A stretch of DNA of 64,000 nucleotides from Korobacter sp036501185 (GCA_036501185.1 DASYAU010000138.1:62001-126000); one strand, 5' to 3'. Numbered from the stretch's first letter, positions 42,164 through 51,167 are shown. The notes: a model not told the origin generated them from the letters alone. Translations and numbers: made by a program.

Positions 42164-43624
42164 ATGTGGGGATTCTTTAAGACTCTGGCCCTTCTTCTCT
42201 TCCTGAGCTGCGTCGCGTTTGCAGACGCCGGCCTCATGCTCGGTGAATCCACCGGCCAAGGCATGTCGCGCTGGACGAGCGCCGGACACTCCGCCGTCTA
42301 TCTCTCTCGTGTCTGTCCCGACGGCCCCGTGCATCTTCGTCTCTGCGCTCCCGGCGAGCAAGGCTCTGTCATCAGCAACTACATCAGCTTCAATGAAGAC
42401 AAGCCATACGAGTGGAACATCGTCCCGCTCAGCGTCTTCCTCTACGGCGTCGACGACGCGAAAGATCGCCCGCTCTACGCGTCCCCCGAATTGCGCGAAG
42501 CCCTCCAGCGACGCTTCCGCGAAAATTATCTCGGCGAAGAAGTTTGTCCCGCGGGCCCCTGTAGCGATCCTAAAGCGCACTGGCGCGACGTCGTCGCCGC
42601 CAACTTCGTTCGCGACATTTACATGTTCGAGGTCCGCACCACCGTCCAGCAGGACGAAGCCTTCATCGCGAAATTCAATGCTCTTCCCAACGTCGATCAC
42701 TACAACGGCTTCACCCGCAACTGTGCCGACTTCGCCCGCCTCGTCATCAATGCCTATTTCCCCGGGGCCGCCAAGCCCGATCACATCAACGATTTCTGGA
42801 TGACCAGTCCCAAGGCCATCTCGAAATCCTTCGCCCATTACGCCGTGAAGCACCCCGATCTGCATTTTCGCGTCGTGCGTTTCACCCAGATCCCCGGCAG
42901 CTATCGCCGCAGCTCCGATGCACGCAAGGGAACCGAGCTCGTATTCACCTCGAAGAAGTGGTTCTTCCCCATGCTCCTGCGCAGCAATGAGCTCATGATG
43001 TTCACTGCCAGTTATGCCCTCATTGGCCGCTTCAATCCCGAACGCGAACTGCGACGTCGCCCCACGGAAGACATCGACGAAGACCTGCGCGCCGTCAAGG
43101 CTGCAAGAAGGGCCGACGATCGTGATGCCGTCATCGCTTACACCGTCGCCACGCGCCGGCAGCGCGATGCCATCTTCGGCACTCGCGATCAGTGGGACAA
43201 CTTCGAGCAGGCCGTCGCCGAGTACCGCGAGCAACCCCTCGTCCCCGAGACTCAAATTCGCGACGCCAAAGACCTCGCCACTTTCCTCGACGCTCACGGC
43301 GAGATCTTCATCGACGACGCCGGCGCCATCTGGGTCGACTACTCCGACGATTCAGGCACGCACCGCATCGGCGTCAGCGCCACTAACGTAAATGCAAACG
43401 ATTCCAACCCCGATCTTGCCTACACGCTCCTGCTCTCCCGTGCCGGCGCGGAACTTCGCGCGCCTTCGAAGAACCGCGAAATGTTGCCCGAATTTCAGGC
43501 CGATTGGCAGCTCCTGCAAGCCGCCCGCATCCGCGTCCAGCAGCGAGTCCTCGCCCGCGAAAGTGACGATTCTCCCGGCGCCGGCGCCCCCCCGAACGCC
43601 CTCGGCGAAGCCCAGCTCCCCTGA
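42164..43624 (+). CDS. Secreted protein with permuted papain-fold-like (DUF4105-like) domain
   Basis: A 486-residue exported protein with a signal peptide (MWGFFKTLALLLFLSCVAFA). It has a His early in the mature protein (His42, TSAGHSAVYLS) and a Cys later (Cys187, TRNCADFARLV). This His-before-Cys order is seen in permuted NlpC/P60 and DUF4105/Lnb_N-type domains. FNEDKPYEWNIVPLS and DHINDFWMTSPKAI surround it. The C-terminal 200 residues are helical and charged, without recognisable domains. It may be a cell-envelope cysteine hydrolase; the assignment is by motif order only. Confidence 0.7.
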   Translation: MWGFFKTLALLLFLSCVAFADAGLMLGESTGQGMSRWTSAGHSAVYLSRVCPDGPVHLRLCAPGEQGSVISNYISFNEDKPYEWNIVPLSVFLYGVDDAKDRPLYASPELREALQRRFRENYLGEEVCPAGPCSDPKAHWRDVVAANFVRDIYMFEVRTTVQQDEAFIAKFNALPNVDHYNGFTRNCADFARLVINAYFPGAAKPDHINDFWMTSPKAISKSFAHYAVKHPDLHFRVVRFTQIPGSYRRSSDARKGTELVFTSKKWFFPMLLRSNELMMFTASYALIGRFNPERELRRRPTEDIDEDLRAVKAARRADDRDAVIAYTVATRRQRDAIFGTRDQWDNFEQAVAEYREQPLVPETQIRDAKDLATFLDAHGEIFIDDAGAIWVDYSDDSGTHRIGVSATNVNANDSNPDLAYTLLLSRAGAELRAPSKNREMLPEFQADWQLLQAARIRVQQRVLARESDDSPGAGAPPNALGEAQLP

Positions 43625-43734
43625 TCCGGCCTTTCCACCCGCTATTTGCCGGTAGTTCAGCCCCATTTGCCGATTCGCTACTGTCTCCGCCGCCCCTCCG
43701 GCGTACCTTTGCCAAAGATTTGAAGAGAGGGCAT

Positions 43735-43980
43735 ATGGCACGAGACGGTTATCAAGTATGGACATCGGACATGGTCATCGGTACGGCCATCGTCATAATA
43801 GGGCTGCTCGCCATCCTCGTTCGGCTGCACATCCTCACGATGGCGTGGAGCTTCGCATTGCCACCGCTGGTCCTGCATCTCTGGCCGTTACTGCTCATCG
43901 GTACCGGCATCGTCTTGCTGCTGGATCGCGAAGAACATCGCATGCGCCCGGTACGTGTTCGCAATGGAGAACGTCAATGA
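43735..43980 (+). CDS. Small LiaI-like membrane protein
   Basis: An 81-residue protein with two TM helices (about 13-30 and 38-60) and short charged ends, similar to DUF5668/LiaI-type proteins. AGAGAGGG precedes the ATG; an upstream TTG is not needed. Its stop overlaps the next start by ATGA. It is the first gene of a five-gene operon with a LytS-type kinase and LytTR regulator. Confidence 0.7.
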   Translation: MARDGYQVWTSDMVIGTAIVIIGLLAILVRLHILTMAWSFALPPLVLHLWPLLLIGTGIVLLLDREEHRMRPVRVRNGERQ

Positions 43981-44342
43981 ATCGCTGCCAACATCATCCT
44001 CGCATCAGCGCCTTCACCGGATTGATCATCTTCCTCACCGGCGTTCTTCTCCTGTTAGGAGAATTCGGGTTCTTCCATGGTTTCGCACTCTGGAAGATCT
44101 GGCCGCTGGCGTTGGTTGTGCTCGGTATATTGAAAATGGTCAACGCCCGCGGAATTGGCCACCGCATCTGGGGCAGCGTGATCACCACCCTGGGTGTACT
44201 CTTGCTGGCTAACTATTTCGCATACTTCCCGTACGGCATTGACCGCCTGTGGCCCTTGTTCATCGTCGGCCTTGGTCTGGCTCTTTTGGTTGACGGCAAT
44301 CGCGGGTTCCGGCACAGCACCGGAGACGAGGAACTCCAATGA
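43977..44342 (+). CDS. LiaI/LiaF-TM-domain membrane protein (DUF5668-like)
   Basis: A 121-residue protein with four hydrophobic helices arranged as two GxxxxLxGxxxLL-type hairpins (AFTGLIIFLTGVLLLLGE, WKIWPLALVVLGILKM, then a second pair with RLWPLFIVGLGLALL). The W.lWPl motif is typical of the LiaF transmembrane family. Start and stop overlap the neighbouring genes by ATGA. It probably works with the LiaF-like protein in membrane-stress sensing. Confidence 0.78.
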   Translation: MNRCQHHPRISAFTGLIIFLTGVLLLLGEFGFFHGFALWKIWPLALVVLGILKMVNARGIGHRIWGSVITTLGVLLLANYFAYFPYGIDRLWPLFIVGLGLALLVDGNRGFRHSTGDEELQ

Positions 44343-45034
44343 CAAGTTGTCGTCGCGGACCGCAGGGCGGCATCATCACCGGACTGATCATCGTCACCGT
44401 CGGTGTGGTGCTGCTCCTGGCGCAAATCGGGTTCCTCAATATGCACGCGGTGTGGCGCTTCTGGCCGCTCGCATTCGTCCTCGTCGGCATCGGTAAGATC
44501 TTCGATGCCACTGCCGTCAGCCAGCGCATTTGGGGCAGCATGCTCGCGATCATCGGCTTCCTGCTTCTGGCGCACTATTTCGGCCACTTCCGCTATGGCA
44601 TCGACCAGCTTTGGCCCCTCTTCGTCATCGCCGGCGGCCTCGCCATGTTGTTTCAGGTTTACTTCCCAGGCGTCCGCGCCACGAACCTCCCGCCCGGCGG
44701 CAGCCTCAACGGCCTCTACGTTTTCGGGGGGACCGAGCGCAACGTGGCCGACCGCAACTTCACCGGCGGCCGTCTCTTCGCCTGCTTCGGCGGATACGAT
44801 ATCGATCTCCGCCAAGCCGAGATCGCTGGCGACACTGCGGTTCTCGAAGCCACCGCCATTTTCGGTGGCGGCGAAATCAAGGTCCCGCCGCACTGGAATG
44901 TCGTCTCCGAAGGCGTAGGAATTTTTGGCGGCTACCAGGATTCCACCCGCCACGCCGCTCCTGCTGGCGTTGCCCCGAAAACCTTCGTCGTGCGTGGCGC
45001 GGCGGTCTTCGGTGGCGTCGAAATCAAGAACTAA
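44339..45034 (+). CDS. LiaF-like membrane protein with C-terminal beta-helix domain
   Basis: A 231-residue protein. The first ~110 residues repeat the two-hairpin TM unit of the previous gene (GGIITGLIIVTVGVVLLL, FWPLAFVLVGIGKI, QLWPLFVIAGGLAML). The C-terminal soluble domain (about 125-231) has repeated glycine-rich turns (VFGGTERN, CFGGYDIDL, IFGGGEIKVP, VFGGVEIKN) that fit the right-handed beta-helix of LiaF/VraT C-terminal domains. It is a candidate modulator of the sensor kinase directly downstream (6 bp gap). Confidence 0.85.
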   Translation: MTSCRRGPQGGIITGLIIVTVGVVLLLAQIGFLNMHAVWRFWPLAFVLVGIGKIFDATAVSQRIWGSMLAIIGFLLLAHYFGHFRYGIDQLWPLFVIAGGLAMLFQVYFPGVRATNLPPGGSLNGLYVFGGTERNVADRNFTGGRLFACFGGYDIDLRQAEIAGDTAVLEATAIFGGGEIKVPPHWNVVSEGVGIFGGYQDSTRHAAPAGVAPKTFVVRGAAVFGGVEIKN

Positions 45035-45040
45035 CCGCGC

Positions 45041-46114
45041 ATGCACCCGATTCTCACCCCAATCCGGCGTCTCGGTATCTACCTGCTGGCATGGATTCCA
45101 GTCGCTGCGCTGCTCGGCTATCTGTTCGTCGACGTCAACCGCATACCCGGCGCTGAGGCTGCCATCCTCGCGCCGCTCCTCTGCCTGATCTTCGCCTTTG
45201 ACTGTCTCTCCGCCTGGTATAGCTGCAAAGTCACGCCGATCGAGACCTCCGGCTATGTCCGCCTGCTTTCTACTCACCTGCTCGGCGCCGGTATCATGAG
45301 TGCCCTGTGGGTCGTCATCGGACGCGGCATCGCCCACCTGCTCGCCTATTCCCCTTCATTTCCCTCCGCCATCGTTGATTACAACCGCGCAGCATCGCTC
45401 ATCTTTGTCGCCGGCCTCCTGCTGTACCTGCTCGCCGTTGGACTCTTCTACAAACTCCTCGCCATGCAGCAGGCGCAGTCGCTCGAACAACGCCTGAATG
45501 AAGCGAAGGTGCTTGCCCGCGACGCCGAACTCCGCGCGCTGAAAACCCAAATCAACCCGCACTTCCTCTTCAATAGCCTCCACTCCATCAGCGCGCTGAC
45601 CTCCATCGATCCCAGCCGCGCCCGCGACATGTGCGTGGCGCTCGCCGACTTCCTTCGCCTTACCCTCGGCATGGGTGAAAAGACTGTTATTCCTCTCGAA
45701 GAGGAACTCGCCCTCTTGCGCAAGTACCTTGCGGTCGAGAAAATTCGCTTCGGCTCGCGCCTCGATATGAAGGAATCGATCGATGCCGAATCCCTCGCCT
45801 GCACCGTTCCGCCGCTGCTGTTGCAGCCACTCATCGAAAACGCCGTCGCGCACGGCATCGCCAATCTCCCCGAAGGCGGATGGATTCAGTTGGACATCCA
45901 TCGCAACGGTTCGGAAGATTGGCTGCAAATTTCAGTCGCCAATAACTACGATCCAGATTCCCCACCGCGCCGCCGCTCCGGTGTCGGCCTTGTCAACGTG
46001 CGCAGCCGCATGGAAGCCCGCTATGGCTCGAAGGCTACCTTCGCCGTCCATAAAGTTGATGACCGCTTCGAAGTTAAGATGGGAATCCCAGCCGAAACCG
46101 TGGTGAATGCATGA
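45041..46114 (+). CDS. LytS/YehU-type sensor histidine kinase
   Basis: A 357-residue membrane kinase. Four hydrophobic helices occupy about residues 10-150. The His_kinase domain has the phospho-acceptor His174 in QINPHFLFNSLHS, and the HATPase domain has PLIENAVAHGI and RSGVGLVNVRSR. The preceding helix (LEQRLNEAKVLARDAELRAL) is the usual coiled linker. Its stop overlaps the LytTR regulator start by 4 bp, which marks the pair as cognate. It probably senses the state of the envelope together with the LiaF-like proteins upstream. Confidence 0.93.
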   Translation: MHPILTPIRRLGIYLLAWIPVAALLGYLFVDVNRIPGAEAAILAPLLCLIFAFDCLSAWYSCKVTPIETSGYVRLLSTHLLGAGIMSALWVVIGRGIAHLLAYSPSFPSAIVDYNRAASLIFVAGLLLYLLAVGLFYKLLAMQQAQSLEQRLNEAKVLARDAELRALKTQINPHFLFNSLHSISALTSIDPSRARDMCVALADFLRLTLGMGEKTVIPLEEELALLRKYLAVEKIRFGSRLDMKESIDAESLACTVPPLLLQPLIENAVAHGIANLPEGGWIQLDIHRNGSEDWLQISVANNYDPDSPPRRRSGVGLVNVRSRMEARYGSKATFAVHKVDDRFEVKMGIPAETVVNA

Positions 46115-46869
46115 CTTCCGATAAGAAATGGACCGCCGTAATCGTGGACGACGAAGAACTCGCACGCGCCGTGCTCCACGAAATGCTTTCGCACCATCCA
46201 GAAATCGAGATCATCGCCGAATGCGCCAACGGATTTGAGGCCGTCAAGAGCATCACTGAGCGCAAGCCCGACCTGCTCTTCCTCGACATCCAGATGCCTA
46301 AACTCGACGGTTTCGAAGTTCTTGAACTGATCGGCACTGACATGGCCATCATCTTCGCCACCGCTTATGACCAGTACGCCTTGCGCGCCTTCGAGGTCCA
46401 CGCTGCCGACTACCTGCTCAAGCCTTACGGCGCCGATCGCTTCGAAGCCGCGCTCGCCCGTGCCAAGGAACGCAAGGGAGCCAAGGCCCCCGAGCCTGCC
46501 GAACTCCGCGCCAGCGCCACCGCCCCCGGCCACTACGCCGACCGCATCGTCGTGCGCGACGGAACCAATGTTCACATCATCCCCACCGCCAAGCTCGACT
46601 ACATCGAGGCCCAGGACGACTACATCGCCCTCACCTCCAGAGGCAGCAAAGTCCTGAAGCAGCAGACTATCTCCAGTGTCGAATCACTCCTCGACCCCAA
46701 GCAGTTCCTCCGCACTCATCGTTCTTATATTGTGAATCTTGATCGCGTCGCCAAGGTCGAGCCCTACGGCAAAGACAGCAAGGTCGCCATCCTGCACGAT
46801 GGAACAAAGCTCCCCGTGAGCCGCGCGGGTTACGCGCGTTTACGCGAGGTTTTGGAAGGGAAGAGCTAA
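46111..46869 (+). CDS. LytTR-family response regulator
   Basis: A 252-residue regulator. The receiver spans about 1-125 with VIVDDEELAR and Asp59 in LLFLDIQMPKLDG. A LytTR DNA-binding domain spans about 145-245 (IIPTAKLDYIEAQDDYIAL, FLRTHRSYIVNLDRVAKVEP). It is the output partner of the LytS-type kinase and probably regulates this operon or envelope genes; LytTR targets are imperfect 9-bp direct repeats, which I did not locate with confidence. The 3' end overlaps the convergent DUF2127 gene by 4 bp. Confidence 0.94.
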   Translation: MTSDKKWTAVIVDDEELARAVLHEMLSHHPEIEIIAECANGFEAVKSITERKPDLLFLDIQMPKLDGFEVLELIGTDMAIIFATAYDQYALRAFEVHAADYLLKPYGADRFEAALARAKERKGAKAPEPAELRASATAPGHYADRIVVRDGTNVHIIPTAKLDYIEAQDDYIALTSRGSKVLKQQTISSVESLLDPKQFLRTHRSYIVNLDRVAKVEPYGKDSKVAILHDGTKLPVSRAGYARLREVLEGKS

Positions 46870-47384
46870 CCCGCTCTCGTCTCCGGTATCGCGTGCCGAT
46901 GCTCGCGATGTACCGCGATCCGCACGTAAGCGATATACAGCACCACAATCACGTTGACCAGGATCAGCGTGGCATGGAACCAGTTCGGCCGCCGAAGGAA
47001 CTCGAAAATTTCCCACGGCAAATAAGCCGCGCCCGAGATCAGCGCGAACCACTCCGCCCAGGTGCGCGCGTTCCATAACCCATAGCCCTCTGTAAAGCGA
47101 ATCAGCGCATAGAAAAATGCGATGCCGGCAGCAATCTCCACTTTTTCCGGCGTGATCTTGTCCGCCAGGCTCACCAGCCTGATCGCAATTGCGTGCGCCG
47201 GATCTACGTGCAGACGGTCCAGCAGGTTCGCCATCATGTCGCCAATGTCATGTTCGCGAAAACTCAGCAGCCAGATTCCAAACATAACTGCACCTACCCC
47301 CTTCGCGATCTCAAGCACCGCGACGGCGCGCAGACCCTGAAGGTGTGTGTTCGGTTTTCTGACCTGCAATGTTTCCTGGCTCAA
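46866..47384 (-). CDS. DUF2127 membrane protein
   Basis: A 172-residue protein with four TM helices (about 19-40, 82-98, 112-125, 137-155) and the DUF2127 pattern GLRAVAVLEIAKGVGAV, ALIRFTEGYGLWNARTWAEWFA, and YLPWEIFEF. Function unknown; the family is found as single genes in many bacteria. It is convergent with the LytTR regulator and followed upstream by a 233-bp region that faces the PilZ gene. Confidence 0.85.
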   Translation of the reverse strand: MSQETLQVRKPNTHLQGLRAVAVLEIAKGVGAVMFGIWLLSFREHDIGDMMANLLDRLHVDPAHAIAIRLVSLADKITPEKVEIAAGIAFFYALIRFTEGYGLWNARTWAEWFALISGAAYLPWEIFEFLRRPNWFHATLILVNVIVVLYIAYVRIAVHREHRHAIPETRAG

Positions 47385-47617
47385 GAGGTTGTGGCGCTAC
47401 CCATCGATTTTCTTCCCAGTGTAAATGGTCGGCGCAAACGGCACCCCTTTTTTCGCGTTCTGGTGCTACCGGCCGTCCTCCATCGGAGGGGTTTCCCGAA
47501 ATGCTACCGCCCCCTGCGGATTCCACTCCGAGTGGGATAGCAACTCTGTTCAATTGGGTATTTGCTTGAGAGTGCGGAAGCTATCCGGCCCTCGGCCGGC
47601 GCTTCGGATCAGTCGTT

Positions 47618-48538
47618 ATGGAATCGAAACCCCTCCGCAAAGAAACTCGCACTTCCGCTGTTCTCCCCGTCCGTATTTATGGCATGAATGCCCAAGGCAA
47701 GCCCTTCAACTCCCTCGCTCACACCCTCAACGTTTCCAAGAGCGGGGCATTACTCGCCAATGTCGATGTCCCGCTCAATTGCGGTGACGTCATCGGCGTG
47801 CAGAAGGGTGTCTACAAGTGCAAGTTCCGTGTTCGCTGGATCGGCAAAAAGGGCACCGTCTCGCAAGGCCAGCTCGGCATTGAATCGGTCGAGGGTCCAA
47901 AGAACATTTGGGGAATCGACGACCTGCCGCACTCCATCATTAAGGAAAAAGATGCCGCCGACCGCCGCAGCTTCGTCGGTGGCGGCCACGATCACGAGCG
48001 TCGCAGCGCAACCCGGTTTCCCTGCGATCTTGGCGTGCAAGTCGGCCAGTCTGGATCCGACATGAAAACCTGGGCCCGCAGCACCGATATCAGCGAAACT
48101 GGCTGCTACATTGATACCGCCTGCCCGTTGCCCTCCGGTAAATTCTTCGTGCTGACGTTGTTTCTCGGTTCCGAAACCATCATCGTCCCTTCCGAAGTCC
48201 GCACCTCCTTCCCCAGCATCGGCATGGGCGTCCAATTCCAGTTTACGAACGAAGACGATTTCGCAGTTCTATCCCGCTACCTCCGCCAGAAATTCGGCTT
48301 GCAACCCGTCCCGACTGAAACCCAGACGTCTCGCGAATTTGCGGAACTCGACAAGCTCGGCGCCTTCGTCGAACAAATGCGCACATGGGCCATCAGCGCG
48401 CATCTCGATGGCTCCGATCGCGAAGAACTCGAGCAATTTGCCGCCACTACCCGCCGCGAATTTCAGGGATTCCGCGCCGAACTGAGCCGCCGAAAAATGG
48501 CCGAGTCAGTTCAAACCATCCGCAAAGTTTCGGGCTGA
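47618..48538 (+). CDS. Tandem PilZ-domain protein
   Basis: A 306-residue cytoplasmic protein with two PilZ-like domains. The first (about 5-110) has KETRTSAVLPVRI and NVSKSGALL; the second (about 125-225) has ERRSATRFPCDLGV and TDISETGCYI. The RxxxR and D/NxSxxG motifs that bind c-di-GMP are more complete in the second. A helical C-terminal tail follows (about 240-306). With a diguanylate cyclase in the window and the stator genes next door, it may link c-di-GMP to motility or surface behaviour. The long leader (about 230 bp) holds no gene. Confidence 0.85.
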   Translation: MESKPLRKETRTSAVLPVRIYGMNAQGKPFNSLAHTLNVSKSGALLANVDVPLNCGDVIGVQKGVYKCKFRVRWIGKKGTVSQGQLGIESVEGPKNIWGIDDLPHSIIKEKDAADRRSFVGGGHDHERRSATRFPCDLGVQVGQSGSDMKTWARSTDISETGCYIDTACPLPSGKFFVLTLFLGSETIIVPSEVRTSFPSIGMGVQFQFTNEDDFAVLSRYLRQKFGLQPVPTETQTSREFAELDKLGAFVEQMRTWAISAHLDGSDREELEQFAATTRREFQGFRAELSRRKMAESVQTIRKVSG

Positions 48539-48547
48539 GTTCTTTCC

Positions 48548-49324
48548 TCACTTCGGATGCGCTGCCTCCGCCGCTCCCGCCGGTTCATTCTCCGGCTCCG
48601 GCCTCGGCAAATACTGCACCAGGATTGTGATCCTGCGGTTCGACGGGTCTTCCGGATCATCTTTCTTCCGCAGATTCTGGTCCGCAAATCCCCGTACCTG
48701 CGATACCTGGTCGCTCCGAATACCGTTTTCCTGCATCAGCCGCCGCGCCGCGTTCGCACGGTCCGCCGAGAGCTCCCAGTTGCTGTAGTTTTGCGATCCT
48801 CCGAATGGCTTCGAGTCCGTGTGTCCTTCAATCGAGATCGTGTTCGGAAGCTTCTCCAGTTGCTCTGCCAGCATTACCAGCAAGTCCTTGCCGCTTTGGT
48901 TGAGTTGCGAGCTGCCGCTATCAAAAAACGTCCCGGATGCCGACTCCAGCAGCTCGATCCGCAGCCCTTCCGCCGTCACCGTGATCTCAATCTGCTTCTT
49001 GAGCTGCTCGAAGTTGTTTACCTTGCGGATAGCTTTCTGGAGCTGCTCTTTCAGTTGCGGCATATTGTCTTTGGTCAGCGTGAAGTTATCTCCCGATCCA
49101 CTCTGCGCGCTCCCGACCTTCTTCGCCGTTCCCGTCGGGTCTTTGAAGTACCCTCCCACCGCCTCCTGCACCTGCTTGCTCGAATTCATCAGCCAGAGCA
49201 CGATGAACAACGCCATCATCGCCGTCACGAAGTCCGCGTACGCCACCTTCCAAGCACCGCCATTGTGTCCGCCCCCATGCCCGCCCTTTTTCTTGATGAT
49301 GATCGGTCGCGCCGCGCTTGACAT
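48548..49324 (-). CDS. motB: Flagellar motor stator protein MotB
   Basis: A 258-residue protein with a single TM helix and a C-terminal OmpA-like peptidoglycan-binding domain. The ion-binding Asp31 is in AYADFVTAMMALFIVLWLM. The OmpA core has SIEGHTDSKPFGG, NWELSADRANAARR and the peptidoglycan-contact Arg region QVRGFADQNLR. It forms the stator with the MotA protein encoded 9 bp upstream. A His/Gly-rich N-terminus (KKGGHGGGHNGG) is typical of this type. Confidence 0.94.
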   Translation of the reverse strand: MSSAARPIIIKKKGGHGGGHNGGAWKVAYADFVTAMMALFIVLWLMNSSKQVQEAVGGYFKDPTGTAKKVGSAQSGSGDNFTLTKDNMPQLKEQLQKAIRKVNNFEQLKKQIEITVTAEGLRIELLESASGTFFDSGSSQLNQSGKDLLVMLAEQLEKLPNTISIEGHTDSKPFGGSQNYSNWELSADRANAARRLMQENGIRSDQVSQVRGFADQNLRKKDDPEDPSNRRITILVQYLPRPEPENEPAGAAEAAHPK

Positions 49325-49333
49325 CGCTTCCTC

Positions 49334-50242
49334 CTACGCCGCCGGCGCTTCCGAGCCTTCCGCCGCCGGCACCGCCGCGCTCCCCGCGTTGCCGGCCTCT
49401 CGGCACGCCTTCTCGACCTCTGTAAAGCTCGGACGCACGAAACCGGGAATTGCCCGCCGCCCCATTTCAATCGCCAGGATCGGCGACGTTCCTTTCATGA
49501 ATGCAATCATGATTACCCGCAGCACGCCGTAGTACGCGTGCTCATCGTCCGCTGTCTTCGCCATGTTCGACGCCAGCGGCCCCACCATGCCGTAACAGAG
49601 CAAAATGCCCAGGAACGTTCCCACCAGTGCCGCCGCCACCTTGTGCCCGATCTCTTCCGGAGGTCCACCCAGCGCGCCCATCGTGATCACCACGCCTAGC
49701 ACCGCGGCCACAATCCCAAGCCCCGGCAGCGAGTCCGCCACCGTCGTCAGCGACGCTACCGGCAGCGTGATCTCCTGGTGATGCACCTCCATGTCCAGGT
49801 CCATCATCTGGTCCACATCGAATGGGTCCACGCCGCCCGTCACCGCCATCCGCATCGTGTCGCACACGAAGTCCCGCGCGTGGTGATCGCCGAGAAACGA
49901 CTTGTACTTCGCGAAGATCGGGCTCTTGTCCGGCTCTTCGATATCGCTTTCCAGTGCCACCAGCCCTTGCCGCCGCGCTTTGTTGAGCAGCTCGTACAGC
50001 ATCTTCACCGTTTCCACGTACAACCCTTTGTTGTAGCGCGAGCCTTTCAGTATCCCCAGCAGCCCACCAATAATCTGTTTCAGGATCCGCAACGGGTTTG
50101 CCACCAGCACTGTCCCCGCTGCTGCGCCGCCGATAATGAGAAGCTCCGCCGGCTGCATCAGTACATGCAGATTTCCTTTCTCCATCAGGAAACCGCCAAT
50201 CACGCATCCGAAGACTACGACGATCCCGATAATCGCAAACAT
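49334..50242 (-). CDS. motA: Flagellar motor stator protein MotA
   Basis: A 302-residue inner-membrane protein with four TM helices (about 2-20, 33-50, 153-175, 188-208) and the large cytoplasmic loop between helices 2 and 3. Signature segments are GFLMEKGNLHVL, PAELLIIGGAAAGTV, and the conserved Pro in SLPGLGIVAAVLGVVITMG. The C-terminus is Ala/Glu-rich. It pairs with MotB to drive flagellar rotation by an ion flow. No other flagellar gene is in the window, so this stator operon is separate from the flagellar cluster. Confidence 0.94.
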   Translation of the reverse strand: MFAIIGIVVVFGCVIGGFLMEKGNLHVLMQPAELLIIGGAAAGTVLVANPLRILKQIIGGLLGILKGSRYNKGLYVETVKMLYELLNKARRQGLVALESDIEEPDKSPIFAKYKSFLGDHHARDFVCDTMRMAVTGGVDPFDVDQMMDLDMEVHHQEITLPVASLTTVADSLPGLGIVAAVLGVVITMGALGGPPEEIGHKVAAALVGTFLGILLCYGMVGPLASNMAKTADDEHAYYGVLRVIMIAFMKGTSPILAIEMGRRAIPGFVRPSFTEVEKACREAGNAGSAAVPAAEGSEAPAA

Positions 50243-50261
50243 CGCACTCCCTTACTCGTGG

Positions 50262-51167
50262 TTATTCGTGGTACACAGTGACGCAATTTCCGCCCTGCGC
50301 CTCGCAAATTTCCGCCGCCCGTTCCGCCCGCCGCACCAGTGCGTCCACGTCGTCGCCTACTCGTGCCAGCGTCCCGCCGCAGGAAATCGTCACCCGCACC
50401 GGGTCGCCCCACCACACAATGCTCGAGCTTCCACCCAGCGCGCGCAGCCGCTCTCCCGCGCGGCTTACCGCTTCTTCCAGCGGCGAGCTGATCACCAACA
50501 TCAGCCTGCCGTCCGTCCATGACCCAAGGCAGTCCCCCGGACGTATCGTGTTCTGCAGCGTCTTCGCGATCACATGCAGGATCGCCACGCACGCCTCCTG
50601 TCCCCGCTTCAGCCGCAGATCGTCAAATCCATCCACCGCGATGCACAGCACCCCGAACGCCAGCCCTGTCTCCAGCATCCGCGCCAGCCGCAGCCGGACC
50701 TCCGCCATCATGAAGGGATATTCCGGCAGCCCATGCACGCTGTACTGGCTCTCGCACGAACTCTCCCGCCGCTCCGGATGCGGCAAATACCTCTGCCTCT
50801 GAAAACATTCCGCCGCCCCGATAATCGCTCCCGCCGCATTGCGTATCGGTATCGCATGGATCCGTATTGGGATCCGATGTCCCGTCTTATGCCGCAAAAA
50901 TAGCGACGCTTCCCGCGCCTTCCCATCCTGCATGCACTCTGCCAGCGGACACGCCGTCCCACACACCACCACCTGCTTGTGATCGCAATGCATCAGGATC
51001 TCGTCGCGACACAGCCGCCCCACCACGTCCTGGCTCAGAAACCCGGTAATCCGCTCTGCCCCCGAGTTCCAAAACACAATCCTTCGTTCGCGATCGGTGA
51101 AGTACACCCCCACTTGCAGCTCTTCCATCACGCTGCGAAACACGCCGGGCTCAAGGATCGCGGACAT
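50262..51167 (-). CDS. PAS plus degenerate GGDEF protein
   Basis: A 301-residue soluble protein. The start with GAGGG upstream (MSAILEPGVF) is used; the longer frame adds 39 unrelated residues. The PAS domain spans about 10-140 (VGVYFTDRERRIVFWNSGAERITGF, with three Cys around CDHKQVVVCGTACPLAEC). The second domain (about 165-295) has the GGDEF fold pattern (AVDGFDDLRLKRGQE) but its active loop reads SWTDGRL, so cyclase activity is unlikely. It lies 19 bp ahead of motA on the same strand and may be a c-di-GMP or redox sensor for the stator operon. Confidence 0.82.
   Translation of the reverse strand: MSAILEPGVFRSVMEELQVGVYFTDRERRIVFWNSGAERITGFLSQDVVGRLCRDEILMHCDHKQVVVCGTACPLAECMQDGKAREASLFLRHKTGHRIPIRIHAIPIRNAAGAIIGAAECFQRQRYLPHPERRESSCESQYSVHGLPEYPFMMAEVRLRLARMLETGLAFGVLCIAVDGFDDLRLKRGQEACVAILHVIAKTLQNTIRPGDCLGSWTDGRLMLVISSPLEEAVSRAGERLRALGGSSSIVWWGDPVRVTISCGGTLARVGDDVDALVRRAERAAEICEAQGGNCVTVYHE

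Noticed and set aside
42062..43297. 411-codon minus-strand frame opposite the secreted papain-like protein
   Set aside because: Shadow frame with Gly/Asp/Glu/Val-rich composition typical of antisense GC-rich DNA; the plus strand has a signal peptide and conserved motifs.
47385..47617. c-di-GMP riboswitch in the leader of the PilZ gene
   Set aside because: Only a GCAAAC-like string was found; the conserved two-stem arrangement is not present.
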